This document shows, in pieces, positions 26,472 through 36,511 of a DNA stretch of 64,000 nt. The stretch is from Thermogutta terrifontis (GTDB taxonomy: Bacteria; Planctomycetota; Planctomycetia; Pirellulales; Thermoguttaceae), in the NCBI RefSeq assembly GCF_002277955.1, contig NZ_CP018477.1, positions 2,191,206 to 2,255,205 on the forward strand. Reading direction: 5' to 3'. The translations under genes were made by a program, and so were the position numbers. Within the stretch, counting starts at the first letter, position 1. Every line of letters begins with the position of its first letter. The notes beneath the pieces were generated by a model. It did not search any database and had not been told where the DNA came from. It saw only the letters and a list, made by a program, of their open reading frames with translations.

Positions 26472-28172
26472 TCAACGGGCTGGAATGGGGATCTCAATCT
26501 CGGCCAAGTCGTATCCGGCCCAGGTCTGATGAGCGGCTCGCTGATAGGCGTGGACTCTCACAGCTCGTGCGATCCGCGGCGCAAATCGGACCCGATGAGT
26601 GGCCTTCCATGGTTGCCACGGTAAATCTTCGAGTAGGCTCACCGTCTCCCACGATCGCTCGCTATCGTCCGGGGCCGATCTGCTGATTTCCACGGCAAAC
26701 TTTGCCGGGTGGATTTTCCATCCCCAAATCAAATTCACCTGTGAAATCTCCACGGGAGAGCCAAGGTCCACCTCGATCCAGGCATCTTCGGCATCCTTGG
26801 CTGCATGCCATCCCGAATAATAACTTCCGTCAACCGCCGCCTCGGGATTCGTGCCGGAAGAGGCACGCACAGACCGACTCCGTGCAGCGTTGCGAACCCC
26901 CACGGCAATGTGGATTCGGTTGGAGAGGTTTTGTTTGCCCGCGGCGTCGTAGGCCCGAGCAGTTAGCTCGAATGTGCCGTGCAGGTCGCCAGGCCAGGTC
27001 CACGAGAAATCTCGCGGGGGGTGGCGTATCTCAGCGACGACCTTGTCGTCCACCAAGAATTGAAGGAGATCCACCGGGCTACCTCTGCCAGCGACGAAGC
27101 CCTCGATGACCGGCACGGAGTTTGGAAACCACGCACCACCGTCGTCGGCGGGACGTAGAATTCCCAACTCAGGGGCGTAGCTGGCATCGTCAAAAAGGGG
27201 TAGTTCGTCCAGTGTTATGACCTGGGGATGACCCATCGTGAACCGGGCCCAATCCACCGAACGCCGCGGGTGCGGACATCCCCACCACGGTAGCGCGTAG
27301 AGCCAGCAGGGGGTCTTCCCGGCCACCATTTTATCAGGATTGGGGATCGCGTCACATTCACACAGGGCCAACGTTTTCCCGGGACAGATTTCTTCCATCG
27401 CGCGGAAGTAATCCCAATAGGGTGTTTCATCCTGCTGCAGATCAACTCCGTAGATGTCGATCCCCGCAATGTCGACGTACTGATCTCCGGGATAAAACCG
27501 GCGGCGCCATTCTGGTGGTTTCTTTTTCAGGTCGCCCACCCCGGCACTGTACACCCAGATGAGGTTGTTGAGCTTGCGCTCTTCAGTGAAGTAGCGAAAC
27601 ATCACACGCCATAGTTCTGCAGTGTTCTCGGGGTGCTGCAGATCCGTCCACCAGAACCAGCCGCCGTCGATTTCGTGGAGCGGCCGCCACAAAACAACGA
27701 TGCCGGCCTGTTGAAGCTTTTCCAACACGTCCGCCGTTTTGGAAAGTTCTCTCATGAGGGTGTCGTGCTCGGGCGTTCCCGGCTTGAGAAGTTGGTCCAA
27801 GACGACAGGAGTTTTTCGCTCGCGGGTCCACGCTGAATCCCCGCCAAAAAACCAGTGCCAGTGGAGTGTCAAAATGTAACCGTGCCTCTGCACGTGGGCG
27901 ATAACCTCATCTACATCTCCTAACCACTGGATGTCTCGGCCCCAAATGGCCGCGTGCCGCCCGGTCTGCTGGTAATCGTCCGGGGTGTGCGGATAAACGT
28001 TGTACCCGGCGAGGATTTGCTTGCCATAAATAGTGCGAAAATACAGGAGAAGCTGTTGCCCTTTTTGACAAAGATGCGGATTTGCGAATTCGCCTCCGGA
28101 GACGGTTCCCGCCAGGGCCACGGAACCGACCGCCATAAGGAGCCATCTCCGTAAGATGCACGTGCCAGACAT
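26472..28172 (-). CDS. Secreted GH26-like beta-mannanase with C-terminal discoidin-like domain
   Basis: 566 residues from the ATG at 28172 (GAGGTG seven bases upstream). Signal peptide to about residue 27. The TIM barrel has the GH26 features: WRPLHEIDGGWFWW with acid/base Glu167, and nucleophile Glu272 in ALCECDAIP. ILTLHWHWFFGG near residue 105 is also typical. A linker domain (PVDLLQFLVDDKVVAEI) is followed by an F5/8 type C module (DGSYYSGWHAAKDAEDAWIEVDLG). GH26 enzymes usually cleave beta-1,4-mannan, and some cleave mixed-linkage glucan or beta-1,3-xylan. Expected location is periplasmic or extracellular. Confidence 0.9.
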   Translation of the reverse strand: MSGTCILRRWLLMAVGSVALAGTVSGGEFANPHLCQKGQQLLLYFRTIYGKQILAGYNVYPHTPDDYQQTGRHAAIWGRDIQWLGDVDEVIAHVQRHGYILTLHWHWFFGGDSAWTRERKTPVVLDQLLKPGTPEHDTLMRELSKTADVLEKLQQAGIVVLWRPLHEIDGGWFWWTDLQHPENTAELWRVMFRYFTEERKLNNLIWVYSAGVGDLKKKPPEWRRRFYPGDQYVDIAGIDIYGVDLQQDETPYWDYFRAMEEICPGKTLALCECDAIPNPDKMVAGKTPCWLYALPWWGCPHPRRSVDWARFTMGHPQVITLDELPLFDDASYAPELGILRPADDGGAWFPNSVPVIEGFVAGRGSPVDLLQFLVDDKVVAEIRHPPRDFSWTWPGDLHGTFELTARAYDAAGKQNLSNRIHIAVGVRNAARSRSVRASSGTNPEAAVDGSYYSGWHAAKDAEDAWIEVDLGSPVEISQVNLIWGWKIHPAKFAVEISRSAPDDSERSWETVSLLEDLPWQPWKATHRVRFAPRIARAVRVHAYQRAAHQTWAGYDLAEIEIPIPAR

Positions 28173-28674
28173 GGTTGTCACCTCATTCGGGATTTTCGGG
28201 CGTCAATTTTGTTGCGATGATTTAGGCGTGGGCTGGTGTGAGGGCTTCAAAATTTGGCACTTAGCAGTGATGGCCTGCCCGCGTGGGTCATTGTGCCACG
28301 TCAATTCAAGCTTGGCAAGAATCTTTCCCCGGCCCATCCGCCTGTTTTTCAATGATGTGCAACTGGCCTAGAGATGAATGTCTTGTTGGGGACAAATGAT
28401 GAATTGCTCCTACCCGAATGATTTGGCCGGGTTCCGAATCTTGCACGGGGGATCCATAACTCGCCACCAACGCATGACCTGGGATGAATCCGGAGTTCTC
28501 TTGTCGAAAAACAACTCCTCGGGTAGTATCACAGTTTTACGGGTGGCGAGAGGGACGCACCCCAGGTGCCATTTTGCGCTGGCGAGTGGGTTTTGCGGGC
28601 GGTGGGCCGGCATTTGCTGGTGCGCTCCATGGTTCTTTGTGGTGGCGAGAGTCGGGAATAGTCGCCTCAAAAAG
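28173..28674. other. Intergenic region between GH26 and ketosynthase-like genes
   Basis: About 500 bases. The frame of the downstream gene stays open back to about 28378, but the protein similarity begins at 28675. It holds one degenerate palindrome at 28388 and presumably both promoters. Confidence 0.5.
28388..28410. repeat. Dispersed palindromic element, degenerate copy
   Basis: GGGACAAATGA-TGAATTGCTCC resembles the 6478 and 36206 palindromes with several mismatches in the left arm; the TGAATTG half is preserved. Confidence 0.45.
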
Positions 28675-29940
28675 ATGAGCAATGTGCCAGAGGTCGTCAT
28701 AACAGGTCTGGGAGTTGTCAGCCCGATCGGAACGGGATGTGACGAGTTTTGGCACTCTCTATCCGAAGGCCGATCAGGGATTCGGCGGATTCCGGCACTT
28801 AACGGGCAGCCTTTTCCGTTTGCAATTGGGGGGCAGATAGTCAACTTCGACGCCACCGATAAGATTCGTCCCCGCAAGGCGCTGAAGGTGATGAGCCGAG
28901 ACATTCAGCTCGCCTTCGTGGCGGCTGATATGGCCCTGCAAGAGGCTGGAATTGCAGCGTCGGGTGTGTCGCCGGAGCGGTTCGGCATTGTATTTGGGGC
29001 AGACCTCATTCCGTGCGAACTGGACGAAATTGCCAATGCGATCCGTAGTTGCATGGTCGATGGCCGATTTGATTTTAGTTTGTGGGGAACGCGGGCACTC
29101 TCGGAGCTATATCCCCTCTGGCTTCTGAAATACCTTCCCAATATGCCCGCGTGCCACATTGGAATTGCGTACGATGCCCGCGGGCCAAATAATTCGCTGA
29201 CTCTCGCAGAGGTTTCCAGCCTGGCTGCGATCACGGAGGCTGTGCGTGTGATCCAGCGGGGGGATGCCGACGTCATGGTGGCTGGAGGAACCGGCTGTCG
29301 GATTCATCCCGCAGTTTGGGTGAGAACCGGAGCGTATCAACTCTCCAGCCGCGTCGACCAGCCTGAACGGGCATGTCGGCCGTTCGATTTGGATCGTGAC
29401 GGAATGGTGCACGGCGAGGGTGCCGGAGCGGTGGTACTCGAAAGCCGAAAGCACGCCGAGGCCCGTGGCGCACCAATTTTGGCAAGAGTCCTTGGATTTG
29501 CCTGTGCATTCGAGGCTCGGCGGCCTGATCAGCCCTGGTCTGGAGAAGCCATCAAAAGGGCGATCCGCGATGCGCTTCGGATGGCGGAGTTGAAACCGCA
29601 CGATGTGGGGCACGTTAACGCCCACGGACTGTCCACAGTGGAAGATGACATCGCTGAAGCCCGCGCGATCCGCTCCGAACTTGGCGATGTAGCGGTGACA
29701 GCCCCAAAAAGTTTTTTTGGCAACCTTGCAGCGGGAACCGGGGCCGTGGAATTAGCAGTCTCTCTCCTGGCGTTCAGGCACGGACAGGTGCCCATCACGC
29801 TCAACTGTGAACGGCCTGATCCGCGGTGCCCCATCAACGTTGTCAATAAGGCGCCTGTGCCGGCAGCACCGCCGGTGGCCGTTGTCCTCAACCACTCACG
29901 CATCGGGCAGGCCGTGGCCCTGGTCGTTGCGGGGCCGTGA
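28675..29940 (+). CDS. Ketosynthase-fold protein lacking the catalytic Cys (KAS II-like)
   Basis: 421 residues from the ATG at 28675, where similarity to FabF starts (VVITGLGVVSPIGTG); no strong ribosome site. Alignment with E. coli FabF is straightforward: RGPSISIATACTSG corresponds to RGPNNSLTLAEVSS, so the nucleophilic Cys is Glu179. The first His is kept (His317 in VNAHGLST). The second is Asn350 (KSFFGNLAAG for KSMTGHLLGA). Lys345 is kept, but the C-terminal GFGGTN loop is absent. It cannot be a normal condensing enzyme. Chain-length factors and KSQ domains also lack Cys (usually Gln) and act as partners or decarboxylases. No active ketosynthase or ACP gene lies beside it. Confidence 0.88.
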   Translation: MSNVPEVVITGLGVVSPIGTGCDEFWHSLSEGRSGIRRIPALNGQPFPFAIGGQIVNFDATDKIRPRKALKVMSRDIQLAFVAADMALQEAGIAASGVSPERFGIVFGADLIPCELDEIANAIRSCMVDGRFDFSLWGTRALSELYPLWLLKYLPNMPACHIGIAYDARGPNNSLTLAEVSSLAAITEAVRVIQRGDADVMVAGGTGCRIHPAVWVRTGAYQLSSRVDQPERACRPFDLDRDGMVHGEGAGAVVLESRKHAEARGAPILARVLGFACAFEARRPDQPWSGEAIKRAIRDALRMAELKPHDVGHVNAHGLSTVEDDIAEARAIRSELGDVAVTAPKSFFGNLAAGTGAVELAVSLLAFRHGQVPITLNCERPDPRCPINVVNKAPVPAAPPVAVVLNHSRIGQAVALVVAGP

Positions 29941-30061
29941 AGTGGCCAGCCAACATGTTCAGGCAAACGTGCGGCGCACTTGACGTCGGGGTATCATACT
30001 ATATCCAGAGTAAAGTGTGCATAAGGATCGACGAAGCCTCAAGCGAAAGAGCGAGGAGACT

Positions 30062-30568
30062 ATGAGTGCGCTGGTAGGAATCTTGATGGGAAGTGACAGC
30101 GATTGGCCACACGTCAAAGCGGCGGCCGATGTTCTGAAAGAGTTCGGGGTCCCATTCGAGGCCCACGTCATGAGTGCCCATCGCACGCCCGACAAAGTGG
30201 CCCAGTATGCTGCGCAGGCTGAATCGCGTGGGATCAAAGTCATTCTTGCGGCAGCAGGTGGGGCGGCGCACTTAGCCGGGGTCGTTGCGGCACATACCAC
30301 ACTTCCGGTTATTGGCATTCCAGTGCCCACCAATTTAGCTGGTGGGTTGGATTCGCTCCTGTCGATGGTCCAGATGCCGGGGGACATCCCGGTGGCTACC
30401 GTTGGAGTTGGGAGCGGCGGGCCGCGGAATGCGGGGCTTCTGGCCATTTCAGTCCTCGCACTTTCCGATTCGAAACTGGCAGAAAAGTTGAAAGATTTCC
30501 GAAAGCGACTGGTGGAAAAAGTTGCGGCGAGGGATCAGGCACTGCAGACCAAGATCAATGAGGAATGA
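30062..30568 (+). CDS. purE: N5-carboxyaminoimidazole ribonucleotide mutase PurE
   Basis: 168 residues; the ATG at 30062 has GAGGAG five bases upstream. The class I PurE fold is complete: [11 protein letters not shown], the active-site [26 protein letters not shown] and [21 protein letters not shown]. PurE shifts the carboxylate of N5-CAIR to CAIR in purine synthesis and forms a cytoplasmic octamer. Its usual partner PurK is not in the window. The gene lies 121 bases after the ketosynthase-fold gene and 86 bases before mtnA, all on the same strand. Confidence 0.97.
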   Translation: MSALVGILMGSDSDWPHVKAAADVLKEFGVPFEAHVMSAHRTPDKVAQYAAQAESRGIKVILAAAGGAAHLAGVVAAHTTLPVIGIPVPTNLAGGLDSLLSMVQMPGDIPVATVGVGSGGPRNAGLLAISVLALSDSKLAEKLKDFRKRLVEKVAARDQALQTKINEE

Positions 30569-30654
30569 GGAGCAAAAGGTGAGATCGCGCGGGCAGCCAG
30601 CGGCGGTGATACCAGTTTTGGATTTGAGGAAAGAGAGGCACCCCGGCTAGCGGT

Positions 30655-31746
30655 ATGACAAAAGAAGTGGTCACGCTCGAGTGGATCGGTGACGTTGACG
30701 GGAGCCTACGGATATTGGATCAAACGCGGCTACCCCGGGAAGTAGTCTATCGGGAATGCCACGACGAACGCGCCGTTTGGGAAGCGATTAAGACGCTTCA
30801 GGTGCGTGGGGCTCCGGCCATCGGTATCGCCGCTGCCTACGGGGTGTGCTTGGGAATCAAATCTGCGCCTGATGACGAGCAAGCTTTTTTCCAGCGGCTG
30901 GACGAGGTCGCATCGTATCTTGCATCGTCTCGCCCTACGGCGGTCAACCTTTTTTGGGCGCTCGATCGCATGCGTCGCCGGGCGGAGACTCTTCGGGGAC
31001 AGCCGCTGGACCTGATTCGCAAGGCATTGCTGGAAGAGGTACGTGCTATTCACGAAGAAGATCGTGCATTATGCCACGCGATCGGGCGATGGGGGGAAAG
31101 CCTTATCGAAGATAGATCAGGGATCTTGACGCACTGCAATGCCGGCGGCCTGGCTACCGCAGAGTATGGCACGGCCCTGGCTGTCATCTACGAGGCGGTT
31201 GCGAAAGGAAAACGCGTCCACGTCTTTGCCGATGAAACCCGTCCGCTTCTTCAGGGCGCACGGCTAACAGCGTGGGAGCTCAAGGCACACGGCATTCCGG
31301 TCACCCTGATTTGCGACAATATGGCAGCGGAAGTCATGAAGGAAGGAAAAGTGCAGGCAGTCATTGTCGGGGCGGACCGAATCGCTGCCAATGGGGATAC
31401 CGCCAACAAAATTGGCACCTACGGTCTGGCTATTCTGGCTCGGTATCACCGCATTCCCTTCTATGTCGCTGCGCCCAGTTCGACATTTGATCTGCAGCTC
31501 TCGCATGGCGGGCTGATCCCGATCGAACAGCGCGATCCTCGAGAAGTCACGTCTCCGTTCGGAATTCCAATCGCTCCTGAAGGTATCGACGTTTACAATC
31601 CCGCTTTCGACGTGACACCGGCTGAGCTCATCACGGCGATCATCTGTGAGAAAGGCGTCATCCGGCCCGTTAACAAGGAGACCATTGCCGCAATATTGGG
31701 TCGGGCTCTCGCCGGCCCCGAGCGGGCACAGACCGTAGTGAAATAG
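30655..31746 (+). CDS. mtnA: Methylthioribose-1-phosphate isomerase MtnA
   Basis: 363 residues; ATG at 30655. Family motifs are complete: QVRGAPAIGIAAAYG, catalytic Cys161 in LTHCNAGGLAT, DETRPLLQGARLTAWEL and catalytic Asp241 in GADRIAANGDTANKIGTYGLA. It converts 5-methylthioribose 1-phosphate to the ribulose form in the methionine salvage pathway. The motifs distinguish it from eIF2B-type relatives. Other salvage genes are not adjacent. Confidence 0.96.
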   Translation: MTKEVVTLEWIGDVDGSLRILDQTRLPREVVYRECHDERAVWEAIKTLQVRGAPAIGIAAAYGVCLGIKSAPDDEQAFFQRLDEVASYLASSRPTAVNLFWALDRMRRRAETLRGQPLDLIRKALLEEVRAIHEEDRALCHAIGRWGESLIEDRSGILTHCNAGGLATAEYGTALAVIYEAVAKGKRVHVFADETRPLLQGARLTAWELKAHGIPVTLICDNMAAEVMKEGKVQAVIVGADRIAANGDTANKIGTYGLAILARYHRIPFYVAAPSSTFDLQLSHGGLIPIEQRDPREVTSPFGIPIAPEGIDVYNPAFDVTPAELITAIICEKGVIRPVNKETIAAILGRALAGPERAQTVVK

Positions 31747-31806
31747 TATTCGAAGTGAAGTAGTTTCCGAATGACTTGTTTTGGCCTGATCGAACTTCCC
31801 ACTGGC

Positions 31807-33417
31807 TCATCGCGATTGTGGGGAAGATGCAGCGGCGGGTTGCGAGATTGCGATGCGACCTGTCTTTTCGGTGACTTGTCGAAGCCGTTCGGCCAGGGCC
31901 TTGGTGAGCGACGCTGGTGAAAACCGCCACCGCCAGTTGTTGGAGGGAGTTCCAGGGATGTTCATGCGCGCGTCTGAACCGAGTCCCAGAACATCCTGAA
32001 GAGGCACAATGGCAATCTCGGAGCGGGATTGAAAAGCCAGTTCGATCATATCCCAACTGATGCTGTCAGGCTCTGCACGGCAATATTGGCGGAGACGGGC
32101 CAGGAGCGCTGGGTCTCCCCTCACCTCATGCTGGAACCAACCCAAACTCGTGTCATTATCGTGGGTTCCCGAGTACATGACGGTGTCAGGGGCCACTTTA
32201 TCGGGGAGAAATTGATCGACCTTCGCGGGGCCAAACGCAAATTGGAGCACAGCCATGCCCGGAAATCCGAACATTCTCCGAAGGGCGATAACGTCTGGTG
32301 TGATATGGCCGAGGTCTTCGGCGACGATCGGGAGGGTTCGCGTGTTGGCCGCGGTTTCTCGCCATGGGCCTTCCCAGGATTTGAGGAGGACTTCGAAGAA
32401 GTGGGCCCCCGGGCCTGGGACCCATTTTCCATGTTCCGCCGTCGGATGCCCGGCCGGGACAGACCAGTACGCTGCAAACCCCCTAAAATGGTCAACTCTT
32501 GCCAGGTCAACACGTTCGAAAACGGAGTGAAACCGTTCGATCCACCAGCGATAACCGTCCCGGCAGAGAATATCCCACCGATAAACGGGATTGCCCCACA
32601 ACTGGCCCGTGGCATTGAAATAGTCGGGTGGAACACCGGCGACTTCAATCGGGCGGTAATCGTCATCGAGGAAAAAGTACTGCGGATGGGCCCAGACATC
32701 GGCACTGTGGTAAGACACGTAGATCGGCACATCTCCGAATATTTTTATGCCATGAGTGGCTGCGTAGCGGTGCAGGGCGTCCCACTGGCGGCAAAACAAA
32801 AACTGCACAAAACAGTGAAAGCGATAATTTTTCTGCAAAACCTCAGGGAGATCTTTGCCGAGAGGATCAAATTCTCCTCTCCGCAGCATTTCCAGGGGTA
32901 TTCCGGGCGCCTTTAAGTGCCACTCCGCCCAGGGAATTCCGGGAAACATCTCTGCCAGCGACTGGTAAGCGGCGTAGACTTTGAGCCACCACGCCTCTTC
33001 ACTGCAAAATCGGGCAAAGTGTTCCCACAAGGGGTGATTCCCCTCGGACCGGTCGAAACCGCTCATTGAAAAGGCGTGCTGGAGGAGTTTTCGTTTCGCA
33101 TTCGCGACGGTCTGGTAATGTACGGGGCTATCGACGGCCGCGCGGGGAATTTCACCGTCATTCAAAGCGGAGAGGGGGAGCAACCCCTCTTCGACCAGCA
33201 GCTCGGGGGAGATGAGCAATTCGTTGCCGGCAAAGGCCGAGACCGAACTGTACGGTGAGCCGTAGCCGTCCACAGGACCAAGCGGGAGAATTTGCCAGTA
33301 ACGCTGACCCGCCTCGACGAGCCAATCGATGAAGGCGTACGCGCTGGGACCAAGATCGCCGATGCCATACTGGCTGGGTAGCGATGTCGGATGCAGGAGG
33401 ATGCCGCTTTCCCTCAT
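31807..33417 (-). CDS. malQ: 4-alpha-glucanotransferase (amylomaltase, GH77)
   Basis: 536 residues; ATG at 33417. Starts with the family signature GILLHPTSLPSQYGIGDLG and QILPLGPVDGYGSPYS. The catalytic features of GH77 follow: nucleophile region DLARVDHFRGF, acid/base region VAEDLGHITPDV and transition-state Asp in YSGTHDNDT. It disproportionates alpha-1,4-glucans in glycogen and maltodextrin metabolism. Length matches bacterial amylomaltases of the short type. Monocistronic, convergent to mtnA. Confidence 0.96.
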   Translation of the reverse strand: MRESGILLHPTSLPSQYGIGDLGPSAYAFIDWLVEAGQRYWQILPLGPVDGYGSPYSSVSAFAGNELLISPELLVEEGLLPLSALNDGEIPRAAVDSPVHYQTVANAKRKLLQHAFSMSGFDRSEGNHPLWEHFARFCSEEAWWLKVYAAYQSLAEMFPGIPWAEWHLKAPGIPLEMLRRGEFDPLGKDLPEVLQKNYRFHCFVQFLFCRQWDALHRYAATHGIKIFGDVPIYVSYHSADVWAHPQYFFLDDDYRPIEVAGVPPDYFNATGQLWGNPVYRWDILCRDGYRWWIERFHSVFERVDLARVDHFRGFAAYWSVPAGHPTAEHGKWVPGPGAHFFEVLLKSWEGPWRETAANTRTLPIVAEDLGHITPDVIALRRMFGFPGMAVLQFAFGPAKVDQFLPDKVAPDTVMYSGTHDNDTSLGWFQHEVRGDPALLARLRQYCRAEPDSISWDMIELAFQSRSEIAIVPLQDVLGLGSDARMNIPGTPSNNWRWRFSPASLTKALAERLRQVTEKTGRIAISQPAAASSPQSR

Positions 33418-34154
33418 AAAAAACCTTCACAATCCGTGCTGGAAGAATCGTCCTACAGTCGGCCCCGTCTCGTAGCGCGATGGTTTTTTTCCTGCCGAGC
33501 CGAGAATAACCGGCAGTGACGCTCGCCCATTGGTGACCGCTCTCTGCTGAAACGCACGTTCGGACCTTACGCTCATTGTAGGACAGTCAGGAAATTTCGA
33601 CACCCTCTGGATTCTGCCGTCTGGCAAGATTTCGCAAATGCTCAACCGGGATTGTACGTGGCGCCCGGGCCGGAACGAATCAAGAATTAGCATTACGAAT
33701 GGGAGTTTCGCGATTATCGCCACGTTGAGCCCAGACTGTAACGTCGGATGGCCGTTTTTCTCAACCCAGGTCACGCCAAAAGCTGGTTGCCGAAAAAGGA
33801 GCTGGGATTCCGCTTCGGGGACCGACTGGCCGTCGGAGGAACGTGCCGTTATAATTATTAAAGTGATCAATTAAGTGATTTATGTTTGCTGAACTGTCGT
33901 GAGTCGAAGGACTGGAAAAAGATCAGGGGAAAAGGAATGGTGCGGCGGGCCTTATCGCTTGATTAGAGGAAAGACGAAGTGCTATGACCGGCGGGGAAGT
34001 TATGATGAAGGTAAGTTTTCCAGTTGACCGGAGTGTGTTTCCGGAATCGGGTGAATGTACTGTGCGGGGTGAGACTTGAGCCAGCTGATTATCCGGACCG
34101 GAAGTACCATTTATGTCATCTAAACCAGAATTGATGGAACGGATGTGAACGGAC
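33418..34154. other. Long intergenic region between divergent malQ and transporter genes
   Basis: About 740 bases, the longest gap in the window. Small open frames here look like chance and match nothing I know. It includes an AT-rich patch at about 33850-33885, which may be part of a promoter. Confidence 0.45.
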
Positions 34155-36017
34155 ATGCTCGAGTTTGGCGCCGCCATTAGCCTAATCGTTGTCGGGTTGA
34201 TTTTTGTCCTGCTGGCGACCACTCGGCTTGCCCCGGATGTGGTCCTGATGGGGGGGCTAACGATCCTTTTGTTGACCGGCTGTGTCACCAGTCAGGAGGC
34301 CCTCCAGGGGTTCTCCAACGAAGGAATGATAACAATCGCGGTGCTTTTTGTGGTTGGGGCGGGACTTGTTGAAACGGGGGCGGTTTCCGCACTGGCCGAT
34401 ACCCTTTTCGGCCGCGCCAAATCGGTCACAGGGGCCATCGCACGGGTGATGATCCCCACGACAGCGCTCAGCGCGTTTATCAACAACACGCCGGTCGTCA
34501 GTATGCTGATTCCCGCAATCAACGACTGGGCAAGGCAAAACCGAATTCCCCCGTCCAAACTGCTGCTGCCGCTGAGTTACGCGGCCATTCTGGGGGGCAC
34601 GTGCACTCTGATTGGCACGAGCACGAATTTGGTCGTCAACGGACTTCTCATTCGGGCTTATGACCAGGGCCAGTTAGCCTGGGCACCTCACGTGACGCGG
34701 GGACTAGGGATGTTCGATCCCACATGGGTGGGCCTACCTATAGCAGTGGCGGGAATCGCTTTTGTACTGATAAGCCATCGGTGGTTGCTACCGGCACGCG
34801 ATCCGATCACACCGATCCGTGAGGATCCCAAGCAGTACACTACGGAGATGCTCGTGGAGCCAGGCAGTCCGTTGGTCGGCAAAACGATTGAAGAGGCGGG
34901 GTTGCGTCATCTGCCGGGACTTTATCTGGCCGAGATCAATCGGGATGGGCAGGTTCTTCCAGCGGTTTCTCCGCAGGAACGCCTGCGGGCGAACGACCGA
35001 CTGATCTTTGTGGGAGTGGTGGAATCGGTCCGTGATCTTCAGCGGATTCGCGGTCTGGTGCCCGCCACGAATCAGGTGTTTAAACTCGACGCACCCCGTT
35101 CGCAGCGCTGCCTTATCGAGGCTGTCATCAGCGAACGCTGTCCAATCGTTGGAAAAAGCATTCGCGACGGCCGATTCCGCTCGCGGTATAACGCAGTGGT
35201 CATCGGGGTTGCTCGGGAGGGGGAACGCTTGCAAGGCAAAATTGGCGATATCGTTCTCCGCCGCGGCGATACGGTGTTGTTAGAAGCGCATCCCTCGTTT
35301 GTGGAAATCCATCGGCACAGTCGAGATTTTTATCTCATCAGCCGCCTGGAGGATTCCAAACCTCCACGTTTTGAGAAGTCAAAAACAGCTCTTCTGATCC
35401 TCGCGGCGATGGTGCTCGTGGTCACTGTGAGCGAGTCCTTTGGCGACCTGGGTTTGAAAATCGGGTCATGGGAGCTGGTCTTCGGAAAGATAACGATGCT
35501 GAAAGGGGCCCTTCTGGCGGCAGCCGCCATGCTGGCTTTTCAGTGCTGCACTTTAAGCGAAGCTCGACGGGCGATTGACTGGCAGGTTCTCGTGGCCATT
35601 GGAGCAGCTTTTGGTATCGGGACCGCCCTGGAACGCACTGGTGCAGCGGCCTTTGTCGCTCACCATCTCATTCACTGGGTGGGACAGAACCCGCGTTTAA
35701 CGCTGTTGGCGATCCACGCTATCACATCGCTCACAACGGAATTGGTGACCAACAATGCAGCCGCTGCGCTGATGTTCCCTTTCGCACTCGCCACAGCCCA
35801 GGAGTTGCAGGTCAATCCTATGCCGTTCGTGATCAGCGTCCTCACGGCGGCCTCCGCATCATTTGCGACTCCTCTTGGCTATCAAACCAATTTGATGGTC
35901 TATGGACCCGGGGGCTATCGGTTCACGGACTACCTGAAGATTGGTATTCCCATGAACATACTCGTGACAGTGCTCACTGTTACACTCGCCCCGCTCATTT
36001 GGCCTTTTCACCGGTGA
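34155..36017 (+). CDS. SLC13 (DASS)-family transporter with two RCK_C domains
   Basis: 620 residues; ATG at 34155. Two hydrophobic halves (about 1-215 and 410-620) carry the anion-transporter motifs SAFINNTPVV and GTSTNLVVNG in the first, and ELVTNNAAAALMFP with TPLGYQTNLMVYG in the second. Between them lie two TrkA-C (RCK_C) domains, about 222-300 (MLVEPGSPLVGKTIEEAGL) and 310-392 (AVISERCPIVGKSI). This layout is common in bacterial SLC13 proteins such as sulfate or dicarboxylate carriers. The RCK domains probably regulate transport by ligand binding. Substrate is not deducible. Confidence 0.9.
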   Translation: MLEFGAAISLIVVGLIFVLLATTRLAPDVVLMGGLTILLLTGCVTSQEALQGFSNEGMITIAVLFVVGAGLVETGAVSALADTLFGRAKSVTGAIARVMIPTTALSAFINNTPVVSMLIPAINDWARQNRIPPSKLLLPLSYAAILGGTCTLIGTSTNLVVNGLLIRAYDQGQLAWAPHVTRGLGMFDPTWVGLPIAVAGIAFVLISHRWLLPARDPITPIREDPKQYTTEMLVEPGSPLVGKTIEEAGLRHLPGLYLAEINRDGQVLPAVSPQERLRANDRLIFVGVVESVRDLQRIRGLVPATNQVFKLDAPRSQRCLIEAVISERCPIVGKSIRDGRFRSRYNAVVIGVAREGERLQGKIGDIVLRRGDTVLLEAHPSFVEIHRHSRDFYLISRLEDSKPPRFEKSKTALLILAAMVLVVTVSESFGDLGLKIGSWELVFGKITMLKGALLAAAAMLAFQCCTLSEARRAIDWQVLVAIGAAFGIGTALERTGAAAFVAHHLIHWVGQNPRLTLLAIHAITSLTTELVTNNAAAALMFPFALATAQELQVNPMPFVISVLTAASASFATPLGYQTNLMVYGPGGYRFTDYLKIGIPMNILVTVLTVTLAPLIWPFHR

Positions 36018-36511
36018 TTCCTGATTTTTGAATCGCAAAGAGAGCGGCTTAAGTGGAGCATGGCGACACGTCCGCGGCAGAAACTTGATCCGTCAGTTCC
36101 CTGCAGCGCGGACGGGAATCCACTTCGGCGATGAAAGGGATGGATCGCTGGGTCATTCCCGATTTCGCGAGGACCTGTGAGACGCCAAAGTCCCGATGTT
36201 GTGCGGGGGCAATTCATGAATTGCCCCGTCGTTTCAATAGCAATTGAGCTGAGCAGACGGAATCGAGTCGGTGAGGTGGATCATCCATTGCACAAGTGAG
36301 GACCTCATAGTGAGGCGTTTCCGGTTGAATCCGTCTCGGGCAAGTCCTGATTCTGGTCGGTGCCCCTTCCCACTGGCAGATGAAAAGTGGGGATGAATCA
36401 CGAGGGTGGAAGTTGCTGTTTCTTGGCCATCAGGCTACACTGGGCACACAAACGACGGGAAATCGGCTCAAGGTTCACCCACAACGACGTACTCTGAGGA
36501 AGGTGATCGCC
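36018..36511. other. Intergenic region upstream of the CE15 gene
   Basis: About 490 bases with no gene supported; it holds the best-conserved copy of the dispersed palindrome at 36206. Confidence 0.55.
36206..36294. repeat. Dispersed palindromic element, copy 2
   Basis: 36206-36227 is a perfect 22-bp palindrome with arms GGGGCAATTCA and TGAATTGCCCC. The 65 bases after it align with those after the 6478 copy. Confidence 0.75.

Noticed and set aside
28378-28674. N-terminal extension of the ketosynthase-fold protein
   Set aside because: The added 99 residues include the palindrome and have no similarity; the family start is at 28675.
33427-33870. 147-residue minus-strand frame in the malQ upstream region
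   Set aside because: No motif, signal or ribosome site, and poor composition; treated as intergenic.
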